From Jejuia algarum (GTDB taxonomy: Bacteria > Bacteroidota > Bacteroidia > Flavobacteriales > Flavobacteriaceae), in the NCBI GenBank assembly GCA_947495775.1, contig CANMAQ010000007.1, positions 150,575-214,574 on the forward strand: 64,000 bases of DNA. Direction: 5' to 3'. The position numbers were made by a program, and so were the translations under genes. The notes beneath the pieces were generated by a model, which saw only the letters and a list, made by a program, of their open reading frames with translations, was not told where the DNA came from and ran no database searches. Each line of letters starts with the position of its first letter. Position 1 is the stretch's first letter. Positions 26,184-36,799 of this stretch are shown here, piece by piece.

Positions 26184-28190
26184 TTGGCAGTAACTGAGAA
26201 GAACATATTAAATCGATTGTATTTCGTAGCAGGATGTATGTTTCTGTTCGGAATCGCTGTAATGGCTAAACTTGCGAACATTCAGTTTGTGCAAGGCGAT
26301 GCCTATCGCGCAAAAGCCAGCGAACGCATCGTTAAAGATTTTGTGATTCCCGCAAATAGAGGAAACCTCTACTCGCTTAATGGCAACCTTTTAGCAACTT
26401 CTGTGCCTAAATACGATATACGTTTGGATGCTTTAACGCCATCTTCGCAACGCTTTGAGAAAAATTTAAAGCCCTTATGCGATTCTTTAGCTGTTTTTTA
26501 TGGGAAGCACAGCTCGTCGTATTATCAAAAAATGATACGAAAATCCAGAGTGCATAAAAACAGATACCTGTTGCTAGCACGAAACCTAGGCTATGCCGAG
26601 TATTTGAGATTTAGAACCTTCCCTTTGTTAAACGTAAGTCCCTTTAAAGGAGGATTAATCGTAGAGCAAAAAACAAAACGCGAACACCCTATGGGTGCTA
26701 TAGCAGAGCGTACTATAGGTTACGAACGTGTTGATGAGCAAGGGCATATTACACGTCCAGGTATAGACGGTGCATTTGGAGTGCGATACCTTAGAGGAAC
26801 AAATGGAATGCATGCCAAACAACAAATAGGAAAAAACCAATGGAAACCTATTATAGATTATAATAAAATAGAGCCTAAAGATGGATTGGATGTATATACA
26901 ACCATAGATGTTAATATTCAAGATATAGCCCATCATGCCCTGCTAAAACAATTAGAATTGTATAAAGCAGAACACGGTTGTGTAGTGGTTATGGAAGTGA
27001 AAACGGGCGAGATACGCGCCATTTCAAACTTGGGGCGTACCCGTAAAGGCACCTATTACGAACGTTTAAACTATGCGGTTGGAGAATCTCATGAGCCAGG
27101 TTCTACGTTTAAAGTTATGGCATTAATGGCCGCTTTAGAAGATAAGGTTGTCGATACCGCTACAGTTATAGATACAAAAAGAGGTACAAAGCGCTTTTAT
27201 GGCAGAACGATTAGTGATTCTAGAGGTCATGGTAAAATTTCGGTAGCTCGAGCTTTAGAAGTGTCTTCAAATATTGGATTAGCAACCATTATAGATGAAA
27301 ATTATGCCAAACAGCCTCAAAAATTTGTAGAAAAGATAAAAGCATGGGGATTAAATGATACACTAGATATCCCAATTATAGGAGAAGGCGTGCCAATTAT
27401 ACCAGAGCCAGGTGATAAAATATGGAGTAGAAATGCCTTGCCTTCTATGGCCTATGGGTATAATTTGCAACTCACGCCCTTGCATACTTTAGCGTTTTAC
27501 AATGCTATAGCAAACGACGGACAGATGCTGAAGCCTCGATTTATAAAATCGGTAAAAGCATTCGATAAAGAAATTGAAGGTTTTGAAAAAGAAGTGATAA
27601 ACTCTAAAATATGCTCAGATAAAACCCTAGCGCAGATTAGAGAAATCCTTAAAAATGTTGTGGTACGTGGTACTGGTAAAAAAATGTACTCCAAGAATTT
27701 TTCTATGGCAGGAAAAACAGGGACAGCACGAACAGACTATCAAAACTATAAAGCATGGCGTAAAGACAGGAAATATGTGTCTTCGTTTGCGGGGTATTTT
27801 CCAACAGAGCAGCCTAAGTATTCTTGTATTGTAGTTATACACAAGCCAAGTACAGAGGTTGGTTTCTATGGTGCAGACGTATCGGGGCCAGTTTTTAAAA
27901 GTATAGCACAAAAAATATTTACAGATACCCCTTTAATTGATAAGGTAGAAACTCTAGATGTTACGCATAAAGAAGTGCTTAAAGAGTATGAAGGGTATTA
28001 TAAAACGGCGCAAACCTACCTTACTATTATGCCAGATGTAACAGGGTTGCCCACCATGGATGCAGTAGCACTTTTAGAAAATATGGGGTTGAAGGTGAAG
28101 GTGCGTGGCGCAGGTGTTGTGGTAAAACAATCGGTGCCTAAAGGACAAAAAATAAAGAAAAATCAAAATGTAGAATTAGAAATTTCGTGA
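26184..28190 (+). CDS. ftsI: Division transpeptidase PBP3 (FtsI) with C-terminal PASTA domain
   Basis: 668 aa, TTG start ten bases after ftsL. A membrane anchor (about 11-31) precedes the pedestal and the transpeptidase domain, with Ser307 in GSTFK, S361-S-N363 and KTG at 511-513. It cross-links septal peptidoglycan in the periplasm. A PASTA domain at about 610-668 (MPDVTGLPTMDAVALLENM) is present, which E. coli FtsI lacks. Four bases overlap with murE. Confidence 0.97.
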   Translation: MAVTEKNILNRLYFVAGCMFLFGIAVMAKLANIQFVQGDAYRAKASERIVKDFVIPANRGNLYSLNGNLLATSVPKYDIRLDALTPSSQRFEKNLKPLCDSLAVFYGKHSSSYYQKMIRKSRVHKNRYLLLARNLGYAEYLRFRTFPLLNVSPFKGGLIVEQKTKREHPMGAIAERTIGYERVDEQGHITRPGIDGAFGVRYLRGTNGMHAKQQIGKNQWKPIIDYNKIEPKDGLDVYTTIDVNIQDIAHHALLKQLELYKAEHGCVVVMEVKTGEIRAISNLGRTRKGTYYERLNYAVGESHEPGSTFKVMALMAALEDKVVDTATVIDTKRGTKRFYGRTISDSRGHGKISVARALEVSSNIGLATIIDENYAKQPQKFVEKIKAWGLNDTLDIPIIGEGVPIIPEPGDKIWSRNALPSMAYGYNLQLTPLHTLAFYNAIANDGQMLKPRFIKSVKAFDKEIEGFEKEVINSKICSDKTLAQIREILKNVVVRGTGKKMYSKNFSMAGKTGTARTDYQNYKAWRKDRKYVSSFAGYFPTEQPKYSCIVVIHKPSTEVGFYGADVSGPVFKSIAQKIFTDTPLIDKVETLDVTHKEVLKEYEGYYKTAQTYLTIMPDVTGLPTMDAVALLENMGLKVKVRGAGVVVKQSVPKGQKIKKNQNVELEIS

Positions 28191-29650
28191 AGCTCTTAAA
28201 AGACATATTATATAAGGTAAACATCAATGCAGTTGTAGGAGATACAAGCATTGCTGTAGATGCTATAGATTTTGATTCGAGACAGATAACCGCTAAAGCT
28301 GTTTTTGTGGCAATTCGAGGTACCGTTGTAGACGGACATAATTATATAGACAAAGCTGTGGTACAAGGTGCAGCAGCTGTGATTTGTGAAGTCTTGCCAG
28401 AGCAGCAAATTAGTGGCGTAACTTATATTGAGGTGAAAAACTCTAATAAGGCCCTAGCCGTAATGGCCTCTAATTATTACGATGCCCCTTCAGAAAACTT
28501 AAAATTAGTAGGCGTTACAGGTACAAATGGTAAGACTACCGTAACCACGCTATTATACCAACTGTTTAAAAATGCAGGCTATAAAGTAGGCTTACTGTCT
28601 ACTGTAAAGGTGATGGTAGATGACGTGGCTTATGAAGCGACTCATACCACACCAGATTCGCTTACAATTAATAAGTATTTGAAGATGATGAATACCGCAG
28701 GGGTTGAGTTTTGTTTTATGGAAGTGAGTTCGCATGGCATTCACCAAAGTAGAACAGAAGGCTTAACGTTTGAAGGCGGTGTGTTTACAAATTTATCACA
28801 CGACCATTTAGACTATCATAACACCTTTGCAGAATATAGAGACGTTAAGAAACTATTTTTTGATGGCTTAGGAAAGCATGCGTTCGCATTATCTAATGCT
28901 GATGATAAGAACGGTACAGTCATGCTTCAAAACACTAATGCGAAACCCTATACCTATGCCCTTAAAAATCATGCGAATTACAAAGCGCAGATTTTAGAAA
29001 ACGAGTTTAGTGGCCTGTTGTTGTCTATAGACGGAAGCGAGGTTTGGACGCGTTTAATTGGGAATTTTAATGGCTATAATGTATTGGCAATTTATGCAAC
29101 GGCAGAATTGTTAGGGCTTGAAAAAGTAGAGGTTTTAAGATTGATTAGTGCTTTAGAGAGTGTAAGTGGCCGTTTTCAATATTTAGTCTCCAATAAAAAA
29201 ATAACAGCAATAGTAGACTATGCGCATACTCCAGATGCTTTAAAAAATGTATTGGAAACTATAAATAGCATCCGTACTAAAAATGAATCCTTAATCACAG
29301 TAGTGGGGTGCGGAGGTGATAGAGATCAAACCAAACGCCCTAAAATGGCGCATATCGCATCGGCTTTAAGTACCAAGGTGATTTTTACGAGTGATAATCC
29401 GCGTAGTGAAGCCCCAGAAGCGATTATAGAGGCTATGGAAGCAGGTGTTGAACCTCAAAACTTTAAAAAAACAATGGCCATTGTAGATCGTAAACAAGCT
29501 ATAAAAACAGCGTGTCAATTGGCAGAGGCTAATGATATTATATTAATCGCAGGGAAAGGGCATGAAACCTATCAAGAAATCAAGGGCGAACGGTTCGATT
29601 TTGATGATTATAATATGGTAGCAAGCCTTTTAAAACAATTAGAAAAATAG
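28187..29650 (+). CDS. murE: UDP-MurNAc-tripeptide synthetase
   Basis: 487 aa, GTG start within the ftsI stop (GTGA). ATP loop GVTGTNGKTTVTTLL. The DNPR motif at 403-406 is found in enzymes adding meso-diaminopimelate, so DAP-type peptidoglycan is expected. It adds the third residue to UDP-MurNAc-L-Ala-D-Glu. A full-length Mur ligase with YAHTPDAL in the C-terminal half. Confidence 0.97.
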   Translation: MKLLKDILYKVNINAVVGDTSIAVDAIDFDSRQITAKAVFVAIRGTVVDGHNYIDKAVVQGAAAVICEVLPEQQISGVTYIEVKNSNKALAVMASNYYDAPSENLKLVGVTGTNGKTTVTTLLYQLFKNAGYKVGLLSTVKVMVDDVAYEATHTTPDSLTINKYLKMMNTAGVEFCFMEVSSHGIHQSRTEGLTFEGGVFTNLSHDHLDYHNTFAEYRDVKKLFFDGLGKHAFALSNADDKNGTVMLQNTNAKPYTYALKNHANYKAQILENEFSGLLLSIDGSEVWTRLIGNFNGYNVLAIYATAELLGLEKVEVLRLISALESVSGRFQYLVSNKKITAIVDYAHTPDALKNVLETINSIRTKNESLITVVGCGGDRDQTKRPKMAHIASALSTKVIFTSDNPRSEAPEAIIEAMEAGVEPQNFKKTMAIVDRKQAIKTACQLAEANDIILIAGKGHETYQEIKGERFDFDDYNMVASLLKQLEK

Positions 29651-29696
29651 AGCGTAGCTATTAAAAACATCAATAAGCTACTAAAATAAGATACAA

Positions 29697-30938
29697 ATGT
29701 TATACTACTTATTTGAATATTTAGAACAACAGTTTCAGTTTCCTGGAGCGTCACTTTTTAGGTTCTTAACCTTTAGAGGGGCTTTGGCGATGATTTTATC
29801 ATTATTATTTTCTACAATTTACGGGAAACGTATCATTCGGTTTTTGCAAAAAAAGCAAATGGGCGAAACGATTAGAGATTTAGGATTGGCAGGCCAAGCA
29901 GAGAAAGCAGGCACGCCAACTATGGGGGGAATCATTATTATTCTAGCCACATTAATCCCTGTTATTCTATTAGCTAAACTAGAAAATATTTATATCCTCC
30001 TGCTTATAATAACAACCCTTTGGATGGGAGTGATTGGGTTTATAGACGATTATATAAAGAAATTTAAAAATGATAAAGATGGTTTAAAAGGCCGTTTTAA
30101 AGTGATGGGGCAAGTCGGTCTGGGGCTTATTGTAGGCTTAACGCTTTATTTTAATGATAATGTGACGGTAAAAGAGAAATTACCAGAAGATGCGCAGCAA
30201 GTGTTGTTGGCAGAGAATCCAAATGTATCCATCACAAAATTATTCCAAGAGGAGCAAAAGTCAACTAAAACGACCATCCCTTTTGTGAAGCATAATGAGT
30301 TTGATTATGCCGATTTGATTACTTGGATAAGCCCAGAGTTAGGGAAATACGCTTGGGTGATTTTTGTAATCGCTGTTATTTTTATTATTACAGCCGTATC
30401 TAACGGTGCTAATCTTACAGATGGTATCGACGGATTGGCCGCGGGCACCTCGGCAATTATTGTACTTACACTGGGGATTTTCGCTTGGGTATCTGGAAAT
30501 ATTATTTTTTCAGAATACTTAGAGATCATGTACATCCCAAGAGTAGAAGAAATCACCATCTATATTGCAGCTTTTGTAGGAGCATTAATTGGGTTTTTAT
30601 GGTACAATACCTTTCCTGCACAAGTGTTTATGGGAGATACGGGCAGTTTAACCATTGGAGGGATTATAGCTGTTATTGCTATAGCAGTGCGTAAAGAATG
30701 GCTTATCCCAGTGTTGTGTGGTATCTTTTTAGCAGAAAATTTGTCGGTGGTACTACAGGTGAGTTGGTTTAAGTATACCAAGAAAAAATACGGTGAAGGC
30801 CGACGTATTTTTAAAATGTCTCCTTTACATCACCATTACCAGAAACTTGGTTACCATGAGAGTAAGATTGTAACTCGTTTTTGGATTGTAGGTATTTTGC
30901 TGGCCATTATAACCATTGTAACCTTAAAAATTAGATAA
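29697..30938 (+). CDS. mraY: Phospho-MurNAc-pentapeptide transferase
   Basis: 413 aa; E. coli MraY is 360. Catalytic motifs include GTPTMGG, the acidic FIDDYIKK, the NLTDGIDGLAAG loop and HHHY near the C-terminus. The additional residues form a hydrophilic insert of about 60 aa around residues 155-215 (the stretch containing VKEKLPEDAQQV). It makes lipid I at the inner membrane. Three bases separate it from murD. Confidence 0.96.
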   Translation: MLYYLFEYLEQQFQFPGASLFRFLTFRGALAMILSLLFSTIYGKRIIRFLQKKQMGETIRDLGLAGQAEKAGTPTMGGIIIILATLIPVILLAKLENIYILLLIITTLWMGVIGFIDDYIKKFKNDKDGLKGRFKVMGQVGLGLIVGLTLYFNDNVTVKEKLPEDAQQVLLAENPNVSITKLFQEEQKSTKTTIPFVKHNEFDYADLITWISPELGKYAWVIFVIAVIFIITAVSNGANLTDGIDGLAAGTSAIIVLTLGIFAWVSGNIIFSEYLEIMYIPRVEEITIYIAAFVGALIGFLWYNTFPAQVFMGDTGSLTIGGIIAVIAIAVRKEWLIPVLCGIFLAENLSVVLQVSWFKYTKKKYGEGRRIFKMSPLHHHYQKLGYHESKIVTRFWIVGILLAIITIVTLKIR

Positions 30939-30941
30939 TTC

Positions 30942-32273
30942 GTGAAGCGACTGGTTGTACTTGGTGGAGGAGAAAGCGGTGTAGGTACTGCATTATTAGG
31001 ACAGGCAAAAGGCTATGACGTGTTTGTGTCTGATAAAGGCGCAATTAAGACAGAGTACAAAACTGTGCTAGAAACACATGCTATTGCTTGGGAAGACACG
31101 CAGCATACAGAAGTCTTGATTTTAAATGCAGACGTTGTGATGAAAAGCCCTGGGATTCCAGATACGATGCCTTTAGTACAGCGCATTAAAGCAAAAGCAA
31201 TTCCTGTAGTATCAGAAATTGAGTTTGCAGCGGGCTATACCGATGCAACACTAATAGGAATAACAGGAAGTAATGGAAAAACAACGACAGCCACATTAAC
31301 ACATCACCTTATAAAAGGTAAAGGGAGCGTGGGCTTAGCAGGTAATATTGGAGACAGTTTTGCCAAACAAATATTAGAAGAAAATTACGAGACGTATGTG
31401 CTTGAGATAAGTAGTTTTCAATTAGACGACATTGTGACGTTTAAGCCGCAAATAGCCGTCTTAACCAATATTACGCCAGATCATTTAGATCGCTATAATT
31501 ATAAATTTGAAAACTATGTCGCTTCTAAATTTAGAATTGTAAAGAACCATACGAAGGACGATGTATTGATATACGATGCAGACGACCCTGTGATTGTAGC
31601 ATATTTAAAGCAAAACCCTGTGCAATCGCGATTATTGCCATTTTCTTTAAAAGAACATGATGAAGATGGCGCTTATATCAAAAATGAAGAATTAATAGTA
31701 ACGATAGATAATAACAAAATCATTATGCCAACAAATAATTTAGCCCTAAAAGGAAACCACAATGTTAAAAATGCAATGGCGGCTTCTACAGTAGCGCACT
31801 TACTTAAAATACGAAAACAAACCATACGTGAGAGTTTGGAGAATTTTCAAGGGGTTGAACACCGTTTGGAAGAAGTACTTAAAATAAATAAAGTACAATA
31901 TATTAACGATTCGAAGGCCACAAATGTTAATGCTACGTATTTTGCTTTAGAAAGTATGGACGCGCCCACCGTTTGGATTGTAGGCGGTGTCGATAAAGGG
32001 AATGACTATAGAGAGTTGTTCAAGTTTGTAAACGAAAAAGTAAAAGCAATCATTTGTCTTGGAACAGATAATGAGAAATTGATGGATACGTTTAGCACTA
32101 TGGTAGATGTTATTGTGGAAACACAATTTATGGCAGAAGCAGTGAAGATTGCTTATAAAGTGGCAGATTCTGGAGATAGCGTGTTATTATCACCGGCTTG
32201 TGCGAGTTTCGATTTGTTTGAAAATTACGAAGATAGAGGACGTCAATTTAAAAATGCCGTTCGCAATTTATAG
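30942..32273 (+). CDS. murD: UDP-MurNAc-L-alanine:D-glutamate ligase
   Basis: 443 aa, GTG start. N-terminal VLGGGESGVGTALL, ATP loop GITGSNGKTTTATL, the acidic YVLEISSFQLDD and the DHLDRY segment are diagnostic. Adds D-glutamate to UDP-MurNAc-L-Ala in the cytoplasm. Confidence 0.97.
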   Translation: MKRLVVLGGGESGVGTALLGQAKGYDVFVSDKGAIKTEYKTVLETHAIAWEDTQHTEVLILNADVVMKSPGIPDTMPLVQRIKAKAIPVVSEIEFAAGYTDATLIGITGSNGKTTTATLTHHLIKGKGSVGLAGNIGDSFAKQILEENYETYVLEISSFQLDDIVTFKPQIAVLTNITPDHLDRYNYKFENYVASKFRIVKNHTKDDVLIYDADDPVIVAYLKQNPVQSRLLPFSLKEHDEDGAYIKNEELIVTIDNNKIIMPTNNLALKGNHNVKNAMAASTVAHLLKIRKQTIRESLENFQGVEHRLEEVLKINKVQYINDSKATNVNATYFALESMDAPTVWIVGGVDKGNDYRELFKFVNEKVKAIICLGTDNEKLMDTFSTMVDVIVETQFMAEAVKIAYKVADSGDSVLLSPACASFDLFENYEDRGRQFKNAVRNL

Positions 32274-32337
32274 GGACATTAATGTAACTCTTGTATAGGA
32301 CTTGTGTCTTAATATAGAGGGCTACAAAAGAGCATAT

Positions 32338-33531
32338 ATGCAGCAAATATTTAAAAATATAAAAGGAGATCGGTTAATTTGGGCAATAGTGGCGCTATTG
32401 GCTATTCTATCGTTTTTACCGGTGTACAGTGCTGCAAGTAATCTGGCTTATAAAGGTGGGGGTGGTAACACGTTTACCTTTTTTGTAAAGCATTTTGTGC
32501 ATCTCATATTAGGGTTCTCTATCATGTATGGCGTACATAAAATACCGTATAGGTATTTTAAAGGCTTATCCTTGGTTATGATTCCTATTGTATTGGTGTT
32601 ATTAACCATTACCATCTTGCAAGGTACCACGGTACAAGGTGCAAGTGCGAGCAGGTGGATACGTATTCCTTTTGTAAATATGTCGTTTCAAACCTCCACG
32701 TTTGCAGCAGTGGTTTTAATGGTATATGTGGCGCGGTATTTGTCTAAAATGAAGGATAAAGTTATTACGTTTCAGTCGTCAATATTGCCTTTATGGGTAC
32801 CTGTGTTTATGGTGTTGGCACTTATATTGCCTTCTAATTTTTCTACCACAGCCATTATATTTACGATGGTATTGGTATTGGTATTTGTAGGGGGGTATCC
32901 TGTAAAATACCTTGCGATTATATTAGGATCGGGTTTAGTGGGGCTTACACTATTTGTGTTGGTGGCCAAAATGACGACAGGACCTTTAAAGGTTAAAGTT
33001 ACAACTTGGGAAAATAGAATAAAAAATTATGCCAATGGCGAAGATACGGAGGCAGATTATCAAATAGAAAAAGCAAAAATTGCGATTGCATCCGGAGAAA
33101 TAAGAGGTGTAGGACCTGGGAAAAGTATTCAGAAGAATTTTTTACCACAGTCGTCATCAGATTTTATTTTTGCAATAATTATAGAAGAATACGGCTTGAT
33201 AGGTGGGGTGCTAATTATGTTATTATACCTCTGGTTATTGTTTAGAGTTGTGATTGTGGCGCAAAAATCGGATACCATTTTTGGAAAGTTATTGGTATTA
33301 GGGGTTGGATTGCCTATTATTTTTCAGGCTTTAATTAATATGGCAGTTGCAGTAGAGTTGTTTCCAGTTACAGGACAAACCTTACCACTTATAAGTAGTG
33401 GAGGAACCTCTATATGGATGACCTGTTTAGCATTGGGAATTATATTAAGTGTAAGTGCAAAGCGTGAAGAAATTAAAGCACAGGAAATACATGAAGACGA
33501 TCCTTTAGAAGTGCTTTCGGAAGCGCTTTAA
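32338..33531 (+). CDS. ftsW: Septal peptidoglycan polymerase FtsW
   Basis: 397 aa from the ATG at 32338, which begins MQQIFKNIKGDRLIWAIV; an upstream TTG at 32302 would add twelve residues that look like leader (CLNIEGYKRAY) and is less likely. SEDS-family membrane protein with many spans; the end carries LPLISSGGTSIW, conserved in FtsW/RodA. FtsW polymerises glycan strands with the transpeptidase encoded upstream. Confidence 0.95.
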   Translation: MQQIFKNIKGDRLIWAIVALLAILSFLPVYSAASNLAYKGGGGNTFTFFVKHFVHLILGFSIMYGVHKIPYRYFKGLSLVMIPIVLVLLTITILQGTTVQGASASRWIRIPFVNMSFQTSTFAAVVLMVYVARYLSKMKDKVITFQSSILPLWVPVFMVLALILPSNFSTTAIIFTMVLVLVFVGGYPVKYLAIILGSGLVGLTLFVLVAKMTTGPLKVKVTTWENRIKNYANGEDTEADYQIEKAKIAIASGEIRGVGPGKSIQKNFLPQSSSDFIFAIIIEEYGLIGGVLIMLLYLWLLFRVVIVAQKSDTIFGKLLVLGVGLPIIFQALINMAVAVELFPVTGQTLPLISSGGTSIWMTCLALGIILSVSAKREEIKAQEIHEDDPLEVLSEAL

Positions 33532-33634
33532 ATGTGTTTTGAAGCCTAATTGATAAGGGGCCTTCTAAAGCACTTAAAAAAGTAGGCAGCGCCTAAAACA
33601 GATAAAATTATGCGTTAATACGTTAAAATATAAA

Positions 33635-34738
33635 GTGAGTACAACGAAAACATATAAAATTATTTTGAGTGGTGGTGGCACAGGAGGGCACATCTATCCT
33701 GCTATTGCGATTGCTAATGAATTGAAACGGAGATATCCTAACTCAAAATTTTTGTTTGTAGGGGCTCAAGATCGTATGGAGATGGAGAAAGTACCACAGG
33801 CAGGTTATGCTATTGAGGGCTTGTGGATTTCTGGCTTACAAAGGCAATTGACGTTAAAAAATGCGATGTTTCCATTTAAGGTGTTAAGCAGTTTGTTTAA
33901 AGCCCGAAAACTTATAAAAGCATTTCAACCCGATATCGCTATCGGTACAGGAGGCTTTGCAAGTGGACCTTTGTTGTATGTAGCAGCGGGTAAAAATATC
34001 CCAACAGTGTTGCAAGAACAGAATTCATACCCAGGAATAACCAATAAATTACTGTCTAAAAAGGCCAAGAAGATATGTGTGGCTTATGAGGGGTTAGAGC
34101 GGTTTTTTCCGAAAGAAAAAATTAGAATTACAGGCAATCCCGTGCGACAAGATGTATTAAATGTTGCAGGTAAACGCAGTGAAGCACGCGCACATTTTAA
34201 GATAGAAGCAGAGCGGCTTACGGTATTGGTATTAGGAGGGAGTTTAGGAGCTAAACGTATCAATGCGCTTATCGCTCAAAAGTTAGACGTTTTAGCTCAG
34301 CAAAATGTTACGGTGATTTGGCAATGTGGTAAGCTCTATTATGAGCAGTACAAAACCTATGATAATGCTAAAAATGTACAGGTATACCAATTTATCAACC
34401 AAATGGATATGGCATATGCAGCAGCAGATATTGTGATATCTCGTGCAGGTGCAAGCTCTGTGTCTGAACTTTGTATTGTAGGTAAGCCCGTTATATTTAT
34501 TCCATCACCAAATGTGGCAGAAGACCATCAAACTAAAAATGCGCAAGCCATAGTAAATAAAGAAGCGGCATTATTGATAAAAGAGAATGCTTTGGATACC
34601 GATTTTGAAGCTGTGTTTTCAAAATTAGTCGCTTCTAAAACACAACAAGATATATTAAGTGCTAATATTAAAACCTTAGCCTTAGCAAACGCTACTAAAG
34701 ATATTGTAGACGAAATAGAAGCCGTATTAGAACAATGA
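33635..34738 (+). CDS. murG: UDP-GlcNAc:lipid I transferase
   Basis: 367 aa, GTG start. SGGGTGGHIYPAIAIA at the N-terminus, VLQEQNSYPGITNK, LVLGGSLGAKRIN and SRAGASSVSEL form the standard MurG set. It makes lipid II on the inner face of the membrane. A 103-base gap to ftsW shows no clear promoter. Four bases overlap with murC (ATGA). Confidence 0.97.
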   Translation: MSTTKTYKIILSGGGTGGHIYPAIAIANELKRRYPNSKFLFVGAQDRMEMEKVPQAGYAIEGLWISGLQRQLTLKNAMFPFKVLSSLFKARKLIKAFQPDIAIGTGGFASGPLLYVAAGKNIPTVLQEQNSYPGITNKLLSKKAKKICVAYEGLERFFPKEKIRITGNPVRQDVLNVAGKRSEARAHFKIEAERLTVLVLGGSLGAKRINALIAQKLDVLAQQNVTVIWQCGKLYYEQYKTYDNAKNVQVYQFINQMDMAYAAADIVISRAGASSVSELCIVGKPVIFIPSPNVAEDHQTKNAQAIVNKEAALLIKENALDTDFEAVFSKLVASKTQQDILSANIKTLALANATKDIVDEIEAVLEQ

Positions 34739-36087
34739 ATTTAAAACAAATACATAACGTTTTTTTTGTAGGCATAGGCGGCATAGGTATGAGCGCTTTG
34801 GCACGTTACTTTAAGTCTACAGGTAAAGTGGTGTCTGGTTATGATAAAACACCAACAGCACTTACGACCACTTTAGAAGGTTTAGGCATAAGCGTATGCT
34901 TTGAAGATGCTATGAGCTGTGTTGATACAGTCTTTCAGGATAAGGCGAGAACCTTAGTGGTCTACACGCCAGCAATACCTCAAAGTCATGTGCAGTTAAA
35001 TTATTTTAAAGCAGAAGGATTTACAGTTGTAAAGCGTTCTCAAATTTTGGGAGCCATAACAGAAAACACATTTTGTTTGGCTGTTGCAGGAACTCATGGT
35101 AAAACAACCACAACGAGTATTCTAGGACACCTGTTGTACCAATGTGATGTGGCGTTAACGGCCTTTTTAGGTGGTATAAGCGAAAATTACGATTCTAATT
35201 TGATATTAAATGGCGGTGAGGTGTCTGTAGTAGAAGCCGATGAGTTTGACAGATCGTTTTTAACGTTATCTCCCAATTTAGCATGCATCACGTCTATGGA
35301 TGCAGACCATTTGGATATCTATGGCGATGCTTCTGCGTTAACAGCGTCTTTTGAGGCGTTTTCGAAACGTATAAAACCTAACGGGAAATTGTTTGTTAAA
35401 AACGGATTGCCACTAAAAGGTATTACTTATGGTATTGAAGATGATGCCGATTACAGCGTGCAAAATATAAGGATTACAGACGGTGCTTATGTGTTTGATA
35501 TTAAAACCCCCACAGCTGTGGTTGAAGCGGTAACGTTTCACCTGCCTGGACGTCATAATTTATCGAATGCTTTGATTGCTTTCGCTATGGCGGAAGACTA
35601 TGGGTGTACACACGAGGCCTTAAGAAATGCTTTAAGAACATATAAAGGTGTGAAACGTCGTTTTACGTATCAAATTAAAACAGACGATTTGGTGTTTATC
35701 GATGATTATGCGCACCATCCAGAAGAAATAAATGCGGTACACAGTGCCGTACGAGAATTGTATCCAGGTAAAGAAGTGTTGGTGGTGTTTCAGCCCCATT
35801 TGTTTAGCAGAACACGTGATTTTGTAGAGGGGTTCGCAGCAAGTTTAGCGCAGTTCGATGCGGTAATGTTACTAGATATCTATCCCGCAAGAGAACGACC
35901 TATAGAAGGGGTTACAGCACATTGGTTGTTGGGTAAAATAGAGCAGACATCTAAAAAAATGGTCACTAAAGCAAGTTTGGTCACCGAAATACAAAGGAGT
36001 ACAGCTCAGGTGATTTTAACACTAGGAGCAGGCGATATAGGAGAAGAAGTTAAACGTATTAAAGAAGCATTACAAGTTGCGGGTTAA
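34735..36087 (+). CDS. murC: UDP-N-acetylmuramate:L-alanine ligase
   Basis: 450 aa. VGIGGIGMSALARYF at the N-terminus, ATP loop AVAGTHGKTTTTSIL, then DADHLDIYG and DDYAHHPEEI. Adds L-alanine to UDP-MurNAc. It overlaps ftsQ by 11 bases. Confidence 0.97.
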   Translation: MNLKQIHNVFFVGIGGIGMSALARYFKSTGKVVSGYDKTPTALTTTLEGLGISVCFEDAMSCVDTVFQDKARTLVVYTPAIPQSHVQLNYFKAEGFTVVKRSQILGAITENTFCLAVAGTHGKTTTTSILGHLLYQCDVALTAFLGGISENYDSNLILNGGEVSVVEADEFDRSFLTLSPNLACITSMDADHLDIYGDASALTASFEAFSKRIKPNGKLFVKNGLPLKGITYGIEDDADYSVQNIRITDGAYVFDIKTPTAVVEAVTFHLPGRHNLSNALIAFAMAEDYGCTHEALRNALRTYKGVKRRFTYQIKTDDLVFIDDYAHHPEEINAVHSAVRELYPGKEVLVVFQPHLFSRTRDFVEGFAASLAQFDAVMLLDIYPARERPIEGVTAHWLLGKIEQTSKKMVTKASLVTEIQRSTAQVILTLGAGDIGEEVKRIKEALQVAG

Positions 36088-36796
36088 TTGGAATTACATA
36101 AAAATGATAGGACTACTAGCATTAGTAGTGTTTTTGTATGCCTTTTCGGCAGCGCGTAACAACAAACGACCGCTGTCAAACCCTAATGTGTCTTTTTCTG
36201 GAGATGATAATCTTTTTATTACAGATCAAACTGTTAGTAAATTGTTAATACAAAATCAAGGTGCTGTTAAAAATCTGTCTAAAGAAACTTTAGATTTGAA
36301 TACGTTAGAAACGGCCCTGAATTCTAATCCCATGATAAAATCTGCTCAAGTGTATGTCACTGTAAATGGTACGCTTAGCGCTGAAATTAAACAAAAGAGA
36401 CCTGTAGCAAGAGTAAGCACAGATGTCTCTTATTATATCGATGATGACGGTCATGACATGCCGTTGTCTACGAGTTACACTGCAAGAGTACCCATGGTTA
36501 CCGGTTATGTTGAAAAAAATAATTTAGAGACCGTTTTTAAAATGGCTCAAAAAATAGAAATGGATGCCTTTTTAAGGCAGCATGTGGTAGAGATCCATCA
36601 AAATGTAGATCAAAATATAGCTTTAAAGTTGCGCCAATGCAATTTTAGTGTTTATGTAGGACGCTTAAAAGCGCTAGATAAAAAGATAAATAATTTAAAG
36701 GCATTTTATAAAAAGAGTTTAAAAGAACACACTTTAAATAATTACAGTAAGATTAATTTACAATTTGATAATCAAGTGGTCTGTACCAAAATTTAA
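36077..36796 (+). CDS. ftsQ: Divisome protein FtsQ-like
   Basis: 239 aa, TTG start inside murC. One membrane helix (about 8-25), then a periplasmic domain with a POTRA-like start and a beta domain containing IKQKRPVARVST. Sequence is weakly conserved, as usual for FtsQ; position between murC and ftsA and the topology carry the call. It scaffolds the divisome. Three bases from ftsA. Confidence 0.88.
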   Translation: MRVNWNYIKMIGLLALVVFLYAFSAARNNKRPLSNPNVSFSGDDNLFITDQTVSKLLIQNQGAVKNLSKETLDLNTLETALNSNPMIKSAQVYVTVNGTLSAEIKQKRPVARVSTDVSYYIDDDGHDMPLSTSYTARVPMVTGYVEKNNLETVFKMAQKIEMDAFLRQHVVEIHQNVDQNIALKLRQCNFSVYVGRLKALDKKINNLKAFYKKSLKEHTLNNYSKINLQFDNQVVCTKI

Positions 36797-36799
36797 GAC

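Noticed and set aside
32302..32337. TTG start for ftsW
   Set aside because: The twelve added residues are unlike any FtsW N-terminus, while the ATG at 32338 gives the usual start.
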